From: Ceratopteris richardii
Lineage: Eukaryota > Streptophyta > Polypodiopsida > Polypodiales > Pteridaceae
Length of the DNA: 64,000 nt
Assembly (NCBI GenBank): GCA_020310875.1
Contig: CM035435.1
Location: 65,216,336 to 65,280,335, forward strand
Reading direction: 5' to 3'
Below the pieces are notes generated by a model, which was not told the DNA's origin, did not search any database, and saw only the letters and a program-made list of their open reading frames with translations. The position numbers and the translations under genes are program-made. Positions 50,873 to 63,164 of this stretch are shown here, piece by piece (positions within the stretch are counted from its first letter, which is position 1; every line of letters begins with the position of its first letter).

Positions 50873-52700
50873 GTGAGAAATTCATTTTTTTGTGTGTCTA
50901 CTTTTATAAACTGGGGATTTTATGCTCAATTTTGGTGTTGGAAGACCCTGTCTTTAGAATGTCATGTTTACTAGGTTATTCTAAGACATATGCAAATAAA
51001 AATATCAAGATAGCAGGAAAAGTCTGTTGCAAGTGGTTGGTGTAAGAGGGATCAATGCGCTTGTCTAATGTTTCTGGGGATACTGCATGTATGTAGAAAT
51101 ACACCTACATCTGTGAATGAAAATGTTCTATCTCTACATTTCTATACCTGAGTTATGTGATTTGGAATACTATATAATAGTCCTTTTGCTTGAATGAGGT
51201 CTGCACAAAAACTGTGTGTGAAGCAGAGGCTGAGTTTCGATTAAGGACAGTTGAACAATGTGCCTTTTATGTATGCCCTTGGCGGGAGCTTGATATTCCA
51301 TGCAGCAGATATAGTTTTTCATTTTCTGTGCTCTGTCAAGTTCTGGAAGCTACTGTAAGTAATCAGCAAAATTATTGAGAGTTTTCAAACTTGTTGAAAG
51401 TTTGTTTGGAGGATGACATTATGTGAACCCTATGTTGGTGCAACAGATTCATTGTAGTGATCATGGGGGATGAATGTACTGTGGTTCATGCCTGATCATG
51501 CTGGTTTGCTTATGTCTGGAAGGGGAGATTCACATAAAGGCGAAATTATTAGAAAGTGATAAAAGTGGAAGAAAGAGAAAAGAAAAGAAAGAAAAAGAAG
51601 AATTTAAATTGAGTTTTTTCTTTTTTCTCAGTATGGGCTTTTTATCTTATTTCCAAGTTTTGTTCCCTCATTTTCCATACTTAAATTTGTCTTTTTCTTT
51701 TTTTTTTTTTCAGAAATATTGTTTATTTGATATTTTGAATATTTGAAGTTCTTGTATGATTTTCATCATAATCTATACAGCTATGTGTATGCTTTCCTTT
51801 TTTATTACAACTGTCATTCATGTCACTAGGTTAATAATTAATTTTCCTTTTTGTTTCTTCATTGTTTTTCCCATGTTTTATGTAAAGATATTTACTTGTT
51901 TTCCTCGAGCCACCCCTTCTAAAGTCTGACTTTCTGATCTAATGATGGTATGTATGGATATGATTCATATTAGGAGGCACTTGAAGGATGAAACTTTTCT
52001 AACCACACAGCAGGCATAAGAATATAGCTAAGTAGCTTGATCGATTGTCATTTTAACAAGGTCTAGAGTCTAGGGTTCATGTTGATATGGCATATAGAAA
52101 CTTGGCTCATTGGATTTTTAGAAGTCTTCATAAGAAGCGTCACTCTATCATAGCCTTTGCACATTCTCTAGGGCATTGATTACATGTCTAGAAATGTCAC
52201 AACTTCTTGTCCAAGCAAAGCACATAAGTGTCTAGTATGAAGTGTATCATGTTTGATGTCTAGGCTTTAATGTCAAATCTTGGATAATGGCTTTGCTAAA
52301 AGAACTTAGAAGTCCTTGCTGAAATCTTCTCTCTTCTCACAATGGACCCCAAAAGCATCTCAGTAGAAATAGGGTGAGTTCCATAACAACAATCAAATTG
52401 ATTACAATGTTTAAGGGCACAGTATGATTATAACTCGTGGTACCACGACCACTCATTAGTGAATGTGTCCAGTAAACCAGTGAATTAGGCTTTAAACTAG
52501 TGAATCAAGCCACATAGGCAAGGAATAGGACAGAGTTGGTTGGATGAAGTGTTGCAAGGTTTTCAGGGATTTGGAAGAAGAGAGTAGACCCTTGAGCACA
52601 CATTTAGGGAGACATCAATCATTCTGACACTCTGAGTATGTTGCACCTTGGATATTTTGATTGAAACCCAATTCTCCCCACAATTTGTGGCTCATGCCTA
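50873..52700 (+). other. Start of host intron 2, no further features
   Basis: AT- and T-rich sequence with no exon that continues the membrane protein and no recognised repeat family. A T-rich purine/pyrimidine patch lies at 51560-51720. Open stretches at 51190-51378 and 51474-51746 lack domains and are treated as chance. Confidence 0.45.
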
Positions 52701-52739
52701 ATAGACACCTCTATTTGTCCTTGCGTCATGCCCATTGTT

Positions 52740-52845
52740 CTAGCCTTCTTGCCTTAAGTAGGCAAGCCTCCTTACCCTAAGAAGGCAAACTTCCTTACCT
52801 TAACGAAGCAAGCCTTCTTGCCCAGGAAGACAAGCCTCTTGCAAG
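52740..52845 (+). repeat. Short tandem repeat, AAGGCAAGCCTCCTTAC type
   Basis: Four degenerate units of about 22-26 bp (AAGTAGGCAAGCCTCCTTAC, AAGAAGGCAAACTTCCTTAC, CGAAGCAAGCCTTCTTGC, AAGACAAGCCTCTTGC), each itself nearly palindromic (GGCAAG...CTTGCC). Confidence 0.75.
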
Positions 52846-52849
52846 AGAA

Positions 52850-53277
52850 TGAGAATTACGACGACCACCACTTGCTAGAGAGATGACTCTCCTCCCAACC
52901 ATATGCCTCTATATATAGCTCTCTCGAGGGGACCACCTTCTTGGGAAGGTGGATTCTAACCATCCATGTGTCTTCCATGTAACAGCATGCGTGCCAAGTG
53001 TCCCAATTAACTTGAGTTAACTCAAATGGATGCTTCTAGAGGGCTCTAGAGCTCTTTGGGCAAAATACTTTCCCTATGTACCCATGGGGGTTGAACCCAA
53101 GACGACCTCCTTCACACCCTTGAGACTTAACCGCTAAGATAAGCGGATCACTTGTTTACAAGAGCATATGACCTAGTCTCAAGATCTTTGGTCATACACA
53201 CGGGTGACCAAACGATGTCCACTTTAAGATCTGTATGAACCGGATGGATCCTTAGATCATAGACTTACTTTATTACA
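52850..53277 (-). repeat. LTR-like outer end of the left arm
   Basis: Read on the minus strand it starts TGTAATAAAGTAAGTC after a purine tract (AAGGGGGGAAGAA, 53278-53290), the layout of a 3' LTR. A TATA-like CTATATATAG lies at about 52909-52918. The left boundary is not defined. Part of it (53105-53277) is mirrored at 60375-60547. Confidence 0.5.
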
Positions 53278-56088
53278 TTCTTCCCCCCTTGGAAAAATAA
53301 TTTCGTCCTAAAAAATAGAGCTATATAGATACCGTAGGCAACCCCCGAGCCTCATGTTCTAAAACTAGAAGAATATGTCCATGTTCTAAAACTGAAAGAA
53401 CATGTCTCATTTGTGTGGTGGGATCACTTCCCAAATGATTCAAAACTCCGTCTAGCTTTGCACTTTGATAAACTGATCAAAGGACAAAGTAGTTTGAATG
53501 AATAATAATGGTGGATCTGAAAACATCCTTGCCCAATTCACTTGTCTTGATGTGCGATATAGGCACAAATATGTGAAATGGGTGGATTCCAATTACTAGT
53601 CCATTTTTGGGCATAACTGATGCATAGACTTAGTAACGAAAGTGGGATTTGGTCTCTCGTAAGCTCTTGAGAACTCTTGACTCACTTGAATTTGATTTGG
53701 CTTGAAAATCCTATGTAGAATGTAGGAGAAAGTTTGCCATTTACTTGTGATCAACCATTCTTTGACTAGGCCAAATCAAACTCAAAATGAAAGCTTATCC
53801 AACTTAAGATACTTTCTCAAAGACTTTATCTTTAAGTTCTTGGGAATTGTCAATCTTATGAGCAATTCTTAACTTCTCTGTTCTAGAGTGTACTAAACTC
53901 TAGAAAATCATTAGAGTTATGCTAGATAACTGGAAGCAAACTCAAATAAGTCAACTCAGACTTATTATCTTTTGAAGATTGAAATGGTTCTTGAACAAAA
54001 CATCTATCCAGGATGTTTAATTTCGTTACTTGTTTCTAACCGGCTAACCTGGACTTTTGCGAAAAGAATGAGATACTGTATCTGAGTCAAATCCAAAAGA
54101 TTCGGAAAGCGAAAAGGAAGAATTAAAACTCTGTACAATCAATTCAAAGTTCTAAGAGATATTCTGACTATGAGTCAAATTCTAGATGACTCAGGACTTC
54201 AACTTCTCAAAGATGTGTTTCAACAAGGTATTGAAGCATTTTTCTAATCTTTAACAGAAATAAACTAGATTCTGAAAAAGATTCAGAGCAAATCTAAAAC
54301 ATCATCCAACCACAAGGTACTAGTGTTGCATCTAACATCAGTGTGTCGACCCACTGAGGTTCTTTTGATGAGTTTTTTACTCAAATAATGCTTCACTTGA
54401 GACTAAGTTAATGTCTATATTCTATCTTTATGAATGCTTACTAGGAATGCAATTCTTGTGCATTTCTTCGTGGCAAAGGATTGAATTTACCAAGTTATAC
54501 TAGGAACGTAGTGCTTGACTTAGTTAATCTATCCCTTAGTTGAAAGGATAATTTCAATGTCAACGTCCTACTTCTTCAGAAATTTATGACATATTTCTGA
54601 ATCAGCAACACTTTATCTTGAAGTATTTCATGATTCAAATAAGAACAAGTCTTTTCCTTATTTGAAAAAGAAGTTCTCGGAAGTTATTTTTACTTCATAT
54701 CTTCATACGCACTTGATCTTGAAGTATCTTGAGATCATTTTATTATCCTCCTCGAAATTTAAACTTCTCTTTTAAGTTTGAATTTCCTTGAGGATCAAAT
54801 CTAACTTCAAGATCCATTCTAGAACTAAAAGATAATTATCATTCCAAGGTCTGATGTTCCATACCATCTTTCTTACATCAATCTGAATATAAAATCTGGT
54901 GTCTCATACCATCCTATTTTATATTCACATTGATGTGTGAGTGATATTTATCCTAAAGTTTAAACATACCTTGATAGAGTACCTTCTCTCTTCAATTTTT
55001 TAAAAGAATTTTGAAATTTCAGGCATTACCTCTAACTTGATATTCTAGGTTTTGATTCCTTCACACGATCTTTTCACGATCTCGTGCTTTGCCTTGGAAA
55101 CTTGAAAACTTCTCGATAGAATATCCATTTTTCTTTGCTAGGGTTTTTAAATAAAAACCAATTATAATTCGAAGTACTTGAATGTTTTAAATTCAAGTTC
55201 AATTGATTATACTTGACCAATTTGTAGCGACAATAGTTGTTTACTTCTTGTCTTTAGATTCCTTTCTTACTGAAACTTTAAGTAGCTATCCTTGCCAGGA
55301 CTTAACAAGAATCTCTATACTACTTAAGTCCAAGCATCTACTCATGTTTTTTGGATTTTACCGAAATCCCTTTAAGGATAGGTAAACATTATGTTGTACC
55401 TTCCACATACTTAATTACCATTGACACGGTTGCAAACTACATACTTGGAACTTTTATTCTGTTCGAACTTTGAAGAGTTGTTCAGACTTGGAACAACTAA
55501 CTTGTTTGACACTTTCCATTGGATAAATGAAACTTTAGTGAAAAATTTTCCAAAAAGAATTTGATTGCCTATACTTTGGCAAACTTCATAGTAGTTCCAA
55601 TCATAAGTTCTTGGACAATCATAGTCAAGCTTGATCAAGTCTGATTGACCTTACGATAAGAATAAAGACTTAGTCTTTATTGTTAAGATCTCTTAAACTA
55701 AAAAAAGCCACCCGCGAGATTTTAGAGATCTTTCCCTTAACTCAAGTCCAAGCATATTGAAATGCTTTTCAGATTCTAAAACGAAGAATCTCATCAAGAT
55801 TGATACACTGCTAGGTTATATCAATCTTTGGACTTAAAGTACCACTACCAGTGATTTGTTTGTCTAAGTAGCTTGAAGAATTTCATTCTCACTACTAGGG
55901 AGAATATTATTCTTCAAGAACTTGAGATTCCTTCTAAGGAATCAAATAACATAAGCAAATGATTCATCATGGAATCCATTGCACTACTGTAGTGGCTTTT
56001 GAAAGAATTTCTTGACTTTTCCACATGAATTAGTGCCTCCGTACTTGAGTGTCAACAAGCTAATGCTTTGTTCCTCGAACGTGTTAAA

Positions 56089-56510
56089 CAAACACTTTTA
56101 GGATTAAGCATCCCATGGTTTTCTAGACTTTAGCATTCCAAAAAGTCATTTTCTAGATAACTTTCTTGAATAAACATCTATATCTTGAAGATGTTTACTT
56201 TCTCTTCCGATGAATTCGATCCCAAGTCTCTCAATTGTGTTCCTCTTCATTTTTGGGGAGAAACTCCTTTTTGAAGAGGTGGGTGAATTCATCCCAAGTC
56301 GAGGGTTTTTTATGAGTCTCCAAGAGACTCGTCTACCACGTGCATTGTGTAGGCAAACAGTTTTAGGATTAAGCATCCCATGGTTTTCTAGACTTTAGCA
56401 TTCCAAAAAGTTATTTCCTAGATAACTTTCTTGAATAAACATCTATATCTTGAAGATATTTACTTTCTCTTCCGATGAATTCGATCCAAAGTCTCTCAAA
56501 ACTTTGATCA
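56089..56510 (+). repeat. Direct duplication at the inner end of the left arm
   Basis: About 150 bp (TTTTAGGATTAAGCATCCCA onward) occurs at 56096 and again at 56361, an offset of 265. The second copy lies in the spacer of the inverted repeat. Confidence 0.85.
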
Positions 56511-56522
56511 GTATCTTCATAC

Positions 56523-57400
56523 ATGTTTAGCCCACCTATAGCATCACGTGCATCGCATAGTTCTTCAAGAATGATTTCAATTCTAAGTCATGAGCTTGAT
56601 GCACGGAACGTAGAATCAACGACTTTAGCTTTAAACATTGAGGGTACCATGCAGCAAGAGGAAAACAACATCTCTTCAAATGAGAGTAACAAATTTGAAG
56701 ATAAGTTGTTGAAAATAGAGTAGAGCCTTGGATATTTTTCCAATGTCTAGGCTGAGGTCGTAGAGCTTCGTCATTCTGTTGATGAGGTTTAGAATCACCT
56801 TCGAGCTATTTTTGACTTACTCGAGAAGTCCAAAAACGTAGGTAGGGCTATCCTTGGTTTCTATACTAATACGATAATGACCTCATCTACGTCTGTTTGT
56901 TTTGGAAAAAGGATAAGGATCCATGCGTTCCCCAAATGCACTTGTTTCCCTTAATTGATAGTTTGAGTCATCTCAGTTTGATGATTCCTTCCACTCCGCT
57001 TTTTGCGAACGCTTTGGGGTAATAAGTAGGTGTAAGCCATACATCGGATCTCTCTTTAGGGAAAGATCTACGTCCTCCTTACTTCTCATGTGAAGATAAG
57101 GATTAAAATAAGGATGTAGTCTTAATGTTCTTGGAACAGTGGAACGATGTCCACCTATTGAAGAATAACCCTAAACTTGTGCAAGTGGTAGAGGCCAGTT
57201 TGTCCTACACGTGGTGCATAAGTCTCTCTGAGACTCGTAAAAAAACCTACCGCTTGGGATGAATTCACCCACCTCTTTAAAAAGGATTTTCTCCCCAAGA
57301 ATGAGGAGGAAGATAATTGGGAGGCTTGGGATCGAATTCAGCAGAAGGAAAAGTAAACATCTTCAAGATATAGATGTTTATTCAAGAAAGTTATCTAGAA
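56523..57400 (+). pseudogene. gag: Gag-like remnant at the centre of the inverted repeat
   Basis: Plus-strand fragments read like the start and middle of a gypsy gag: an acidic N-terminal region (56523-56723, with MQQEENNISSNESNKFEDKL). The part near 57140-57400 has the order expected of the capsid domain (W in EQWNDVHLL, then F-rich and acidic-W words). It is badly broken and the family assignment is tentative. Confidence 0.35.
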
Positions 57401-60374
57401 AATAACTTTTTGGTATGCTAAAGTCAAAAAAGGGATGGGATGCCTAACCTTAAATGTGGTTGTTTACCACATACGAGGAACAAAGCATTAGCTTTCTTGA
57501 CTCTCCAGTACGGATGCACTAATTCAGGTTGAAAAGTCAAGAAATTCTTTAAAAAACCAATACAATAGTGCAATGGATTCCATGGTGAATCATTTGCTCA
57601 TGTTATTTGATTCTCTAGAATGACTCACAAGTCCTTGAAGAATAAACTGCTCCCTCGTAGTGAGAATGAAATTCTTCAAGCTAGTTAGATAGCAAGTAGT
57701 CCCCAAGAAGTCCCGTATCACTGGTAGTGGTAATTAAAGTCCAAAGATTGATATAACCTAGCGGTATATCAATCTTGATGAGATTCTTAGTTTTAGAATA
57801 TGAAAAGCATTTTAATATGCTTGGACTTGAGCTAAGGGAAAGATCTCTAAAATCCTGCGGGTAAGCGAAGAAGCTTTCGATAGTTCAAGAGATCTTAACA
57901 ATAAAGACTAAGTCTTTATTCTTATTGCAAGGTCAACCGGACTTGATGAAGCTTGGCCATGATTGTCCAAGAACTTGAGATTGGAACTACTCTAAAGTTT
58001 GCGTAAGTATTGGCAATCAAACTCCTTTTGGGAAATTTTTCACTCAAGTTCCATTTATCCAATGGAAAGTGTGAAAAGATTAAGTTGTAGTTGTTCCAAG
58101 TGTGAACAGAGTAAAAATTCCAAGTATGTAGTCTGCAACCGTGATGACGGTAATTAAGTCTGTGGGAGGTAAAACATAATGTTTGCCTATCCTTAAAGAG
58201 ATTTTGATAAAATCCACAAAAGCATGAGCGGATGCCTAGACTTAAACAGTCGAGAGATTCCTGTAAAGTCCGGGTTGGGGTAACTACTTAAAGCTTCAAT
58301 AAGAAAGGAATCTAAATACAAGAAGTAAAAAGCTCTTATCGCTAGGAATTGGTCAAGATTAACCAATTAGACTTGAATTTGTGAAAATTCAAGTACTTGG
58401 AATTGTAACTGGTTTTCATTTGAAAAACCCAACAAAGAAGATTGGATATTCCATCCAAAGGTTTTCAAGTTTCCAAGGCAAAGCACGAGATCATGAAACG
58501 ATTGTGCGAAGGAATCAAAACCTAGAATATTAGGTTAGAGGTAATGCCGAAAACTTCAAAATTCTTTTAAAGAATTGAAGTGAGAACGTACTCTATAAAG
58601 ATATGTTTAGACTTTACGATAAGTATCACTCACACGTCAATGTGAATATAAAATAGGGTGGTATAGAACACTAGATTTTATACTCAGATTGATGTTGGAA
58701 AGATGGTATGGGACATCGGACAGGAGGATGATAATTATCTTTTAGTCCTAGAATGGATCTTGAAGTTAGATTTGATCCTCAAAGGAATTAAAACTTCAAA
58801 GGAGAAGTTTAAATTCAAGGAGGATAATATAATGATCTCAAGATACTTAAAGATCAAGGAAGCAAAAGCTATGAAGTAAGTAACTTCTAAGATATTCTTT
58901 TTCAAATAAGGCACATACTTTTTCTTATTTGAATTATGGGAACTTCAATATAAAGTGTTAATGATTCAGAAATACTTGATAAATTTATGAAGAAGTAAGA
59001 TTTTAACATTAAAACGATCCTAATTAAGGAATAGACTGACTAAGTCAAGCACCATGTTCCTAGTGTAACTTGGTAAATTCAATCCTTTGACTCAAAGAAA
59101 TGCACAAGAATTGCATTTCTAGTAAGCATTCATAAAGATTGAATAGAGGCATGAACTTAGTCTGAAGTGAAGCATTATTTCAGTAAAAAACTCATTAAAA
59201 GAACCTCAGCGGGTCGACACATTGATGTTGGATGCCACACTAGTATCTTGTGGTTGGATGATGTTTTAGATTTATTCTATGGATCTTTTTGAGAATCTAG
59301 TTTATTTCTCTTAAAGATAGATAGATTACTTCAAAATCTTGTTGAAACATATCTTTGAGTAGTTGAAGTCTTGAGCCATTTACAATAGCGAGAATATCTC
59401 TTAGATGTTTGAATTGCTTGTACAGAGTTATAGTTTTTTCTTTCCACTTTTCAAATCTTTTTGGATTTGACTCAGATATGGTATCTGATTCTTTTCACAA
59501 AAGTCGAGGGTTAGTCGATTAGAATCAGGAAACTAAATTAAACATATGAGATAGATGTTTTGTACAAGAACCTTTTCAATTTTCAAAAGATGATAACTCT
59601 AAGTTGACTTACTCATTTGAGTTTGCTTCCATTTCTCTAGCATAACTCTAATGACTTTCTAGAGTCCACTACCCTCTAGAATAGAGAAGTTAGGAATTGC
59701 TCACCAGATTGAGAATTCCCAAGAACTTTTAGCTAAAGTCTTTGAGAAAAGTGTCCTAAGTTGGATACTTTTTCATTTTGGATTTAACTTGGTCAAGTTA
59801 TAGTACGGTTGACCCAAAAAAAATAGCAAACTTACTCCTACAGTTTACATAGGATTATCAAGCTCATTATGACAAAATAGTCCTCCAACCGGGTGGAAAA
59901 ATCAAGTAACTGTTGGCTAGGAGTAAACCATTGTACAAACATCTAAGTTAAATGTTTGGGCCAACCAAACTTCAAGTTTTCCAAATCAAATTCAAGTGAA
60001 TCAAGATTTCTCAAAGTCTTGATAGGGATAAGAATCCCACCTTAGTTACTATGTCCATGCACCAGTCATGCCCATAAATGGACTAGTAATTGGAATCCAC
60101 CCATTCACATGTTTGTGCTTAGATCACACATCGAGAAACAAGTGAATTGGGCAGGGATATTATTAGATCCACCTTTATTATTCATTCACTACTTTGTGCT
60201 TTGATCAATTTATCAAAGTGCAAAGCTATATGATGTTTTGAATCATTTGGGCAGGGATCCGGCCAGAGAAATGAAACATGTACTTCCAATTTTAGAACAT
60301 GAGGCTTAGGGGTTGCTTACAATATTTGTATAGCTCTATTTTCAAGGACGAAAATGTTATCCAAGGGGGAAGAA

Positions 60375-60547
60375 TCTAATAAAGTAAGTCTAGGATCTAA
60401 GGGTCCGACTGGCTGAGATGGGTCTGAAATCGGACACTCTTTGGTCACCCGTGTGTATGATCAAAGATCTCGAGACTAGACTTACTAGCAGGTCATGTGC
60501 TCCTTTAAACAAGTGATCTACTTAGCTTAGTGGTTAAGTCTCGACTC
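60375..60547 (+). repeat. LTR-like outer end of the right arm, truncated by element E
   Basis: Starts after CCAAGGGGGAAGAA and mirrors 53105-53277. It includes TAGCTTAGTGGTTAAG, an A-box-like (tRNA-like) word. The left-arm counterpart adds GGGTTCAACCC on the minus strand, a B-box-like word. Confidence 0.6.
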
Positions 60548-61391
60548 TGTTGGAATTCGGGGCCCCAGGATCGTTCCAATACTAAAACCTTTTGAGCATA
60601 CACACTTAATTAATTAAGATGATAAGTGAGGGATAGAAAGAATGAGATCTTGAGACAAGATTAGGGAATGTAAGCTGGATGTTTACTCACTAAACAATAG
60701 ATGTCCAAATTACAACATGGGAGTACTACTCAACCATATAAAGTGGTGCACTCACTAATGGAAGATTATCCAAATGATGACACAAAATTTAGATTATGTT
60801 GAAATAATCTAAGTGTGTAAAGTGAATGAGCAACGAAGCTAACCTTATTCTCACAAAATAGTGTAACAAAATTGTAAATCAACCAACCCTAATTTTGAGA
60901 TTAGGGTAGAGAAACCCTAAAAACAAAATATAAGGTTAACTCACAAAAGATAGTTACCACCACCTTGTAGAAGACTTCTTGCTCCATGAGAGTAGCCTCT
61001 CCTTCACCAAAACTTCACCTCCTCAAGAGAGTGTGAACACTCTCTCTTCAAGAAGACCTTCAAACTCTAGCTTGAAATCTTTGAGTGAGTTATTGAACAA
61101 TGAGCCAAGGACCTCTTTATATAGTATGTGTGATATCTCCAAAAGCTCTTCAAACATAAAGCTACTATTGCTATTCGAAAATAGATTCGCAAAACTCGGC
61201 GTTATCACGTTGTTGCTTTTCAAAAAAGAAACGGCTTCTTTACGTGGGAATCGAACCCGCATGGGTGTTTTGGAAGGCTTATGAAGTAGCCACGCTGTCC
61301 CGTGCTTTTTCTTGTATATGACTTATAAAGAATAGCTACTATATCTATTGTTTGAGCAGTTTTGGACCAATATATACATTGACTTCTAACA
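60548..61391 (-). repeat. Element E 3' LTR
   Basis: 844 bp with inverted ends TGTTGGAATTC...TTCTAACA. A minus-strand TATATAAAG lies at about 61114-61122. A tRNA T-arm-like word (GCGGGTTCGATTCCCAC on the minus strand, 61245-61261) lies inside. Confidence 0.8.
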
Positions 61392-61405
61392 ATCCCTCCT
61401 TCAAT
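61392..61405 (-). promoter_or_regulatory. Element E polypurine tract
   Basis: The minus strand reads TTGAAGGAGGGAT directly before the LTR, the common copia plus-strand primer site. Confidence 0.85.
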
Positions 61406-61406
61406 G

Positions 61407-61925
61407 TCATATTGGTACAAGCTTTAGTAACCTGCAAATCTTCTCATGACTATCTCTAGTCAATGTTTTGGTAAATATATCTGCAACATTCTCACTAGAA
61501 GGAACATAAACCAGCTCAATGTGCTTCTTAGCTATCTGCGCTCGAATATAGTGATAGTATACCTCTATATGCTTTGTCCTTGCATGATGCACTGGATTCT
61601 TTGCTATAGCTATAGCACTCTGGCTATCTGAAAATATCTGAATGGGTTCATGTACTCTCACATCAAGATAACTGAAAATCTTCTGTAACCAAACTGACTC
61701 TAGAGTAGCTGTAAATGCTTCACGATATTCAGCTTCACACGATGAAGTGGCAATAGTGGGTTGTCTCTTCGAAAGTGAGATAAGACAATCTCCAACATAA
61801 AAACAAAATCCACTAGTACTTCTTCTTGTGTCTCTATCACCTGCCCAATTAGAATTAGAAAATCTTTTTAGTAACAAATGTGTAAATTTCGAAAATACCA
61901 TAGCAAAATTTGAAGTTCCCTTCAA
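61407..61925 (-). CDS. pol: Element E pol: RNase H
   Basis: 172 residues: SNSNWAGDRDTRRSTSGFCF, ISLSKRQPTIATSSCEAEYR, IFSDSQSAIAIAKNPVHHAR, TKHIEVYYHYIRAQI and SSENVADIFTKTLTRDSHEK, a near-complete copia RNase H, ending just before the polypurine tract as expected. Confidence 0.88.
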   Translation of the reverse strand: MKGTSNFAMVFSKFTHLLLKRFSNSNWAGDRDTRRSTSGFCFYVGDCLISLSKRQPTIATSSCEAEYREAFTATLESVWLQKIFSYLDVRVHEPIQIFSDSQSAIAIAKNPVHHARTKHIEVYYHYIRAQIAKKHIELVYVPSSENVADIFTKTLTRDSHEKICRLLKLVPI

Positions 61926-61937
61926 ATATCGAAAGAT

Positions 61938-62975
61938 CTACTTTACTGCTTTCCAATGTAACACTGTCGGATTCTGCATGAACCTTGATGCTTGAGAAAC
62001 TGCAAATTGTATATCAGGATGTGTATTACAAAGATATATCGAGCAACCAACTGCATGACTATATAAAGTAGCATCAAATGACTCTGCATCTGCTACCATC
62101 TGTAAAGATGCGTTCTGATCCATAGGTGTTTGCATAGGTTTAGAATCAACCATATGAAACCTTTCCAAAAGTTTCTCAATGTACTTCTACTGTGTCATAT
62201 AGATACATTCATCTTGAAACAGGAACTGAATCCCAAGATAATAATGCAAAATGCCTAAATCATTCACATCAAATGTTTGCTTCAATTGTTCTTTGAACTT
62301 CTACAAATCTTCATTTCTGGGACCTGTGACTATAATATCATCCACATAAATGATTGCTATAATCATCATACCTGTTTCAGCTTTAACATAAAGAGTTGGA
62401 GTTGCATCTGAGTTATGGAAACCAATGGATAAAAGATATGTATGTATCTTTTCATACCATGCTCTAGGTGCTTGTTTTAAACCATACAAAGCTTTTATAA
62501 GCTAACATACTAAGTGTTCTTTAACTCTCTGTACAAAACCCTCTGGCTGCTGAATATACACATCCTCATGTAAATCACCATTTAGAAAGGGAGTCTTAAT
62601 GTCAAGTTGATATATATGCCAACCAAAATGTGCTGCTAGAGCAAGTATTGACCTAATAACAGTCATCTTAGACGTAGGAGCGAATGTCTCATCATAATCA
62701 ATACCTTTTTGTTGTGCATATCCTTTGACAACTAATCTGGCCTTGTACCTTTCAATAGTACCATCTGCTTTCCTTTTGATTTTGAAGATCCATTTTGCAC
62801 CTGTAGCCTTCTTTCCCTCTGTTAACTCACATAGCTTCCAAGTTTGATTCTTATGAATAGAATCAATCTCTTCTTGCATAGCTTTTTTCCAAATAGGAAT
62901 GTTAAGTGCGTCTTTAACACATGTAGGTTCATCTTTAACACATGCAGGTTCATCTTCAACTGTAGTAAGTGCCAA
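61938..62975 (-). CDS. pol: Element E pol: reverse transcriptase region
   Basis: Open stretches together span the copia reverse transcriptase. 62502-62975 has WKKAMQEEIDSIHKNQTWKL, WIFKIKRKADGTIERYKARL, GIDYDETFAPTSKMTVIRSI, and YQLDIKTPFLNGDLHEDVYI. 62301-62489 has MYGLKQAPRAWYEKI and the catalytic box IIYVDDIIVTG. 61938-62168 has the connection region (SKPMQTPMDQNASLQ, GCSIYLCNTHPDIQFAVSQA). Not continuous. Confidence 0.85.
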
Positions 62976-63164
62976 AATATCATGAATCTCAAAGTCTTCA
63001 ACAAAACTTACATGATCTTTTTGTTGTTGCTGTCTAGTCTGACTTCTTGTTCTTACATGATCTTGTTGTTGTTGTCTAGTCTGACTCCTTGTTCTTCCTT
63101 TACTATCTTTCCAAGTCTGATATAACCAAGTAGGTGTATTCTTAAATAGTGGTGAAACTCTTTC

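Larger units (their letters stand above)
53105..60547. mobile_element. Giant inverted repeat: two head-to-head gypsy-like derivatives
   Basis: 53105-56352 and 57199-60547 are reverse complements at roughly 80-88% in the segments I aligned, with a spacer of about 850 bp and a centre near 56785. Matched points include 53290/60365, 54350/59220, 55242/58327 and 56165/57386. Their coordinate sums stay within about 110 of each other, so the arms are co-linear with small indels. Each arm ends outward in a purine tract and an LTR-like start, so each is the 3' part of a gypsy-like element lacking pol. The centre is gag-like. The right arm is cut at 60547 by copia element E. Arms are old by their divergence; no coding function remains. 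Confidence 0.85.

Noticed and set aside
51190-51378. Possible third exon of the host gene
   Set aside because: It has a GTAAGT-like sequence at its end, but the peptide is neither hydrophobic nor a continuation of a membrane carrier, and no good acceptor defines its start.
51474-51746. 90-residue open stretch in intron 2
   Set aside because: Lys/Phe-rich because of A- and T-runs; no splice context or similarity.
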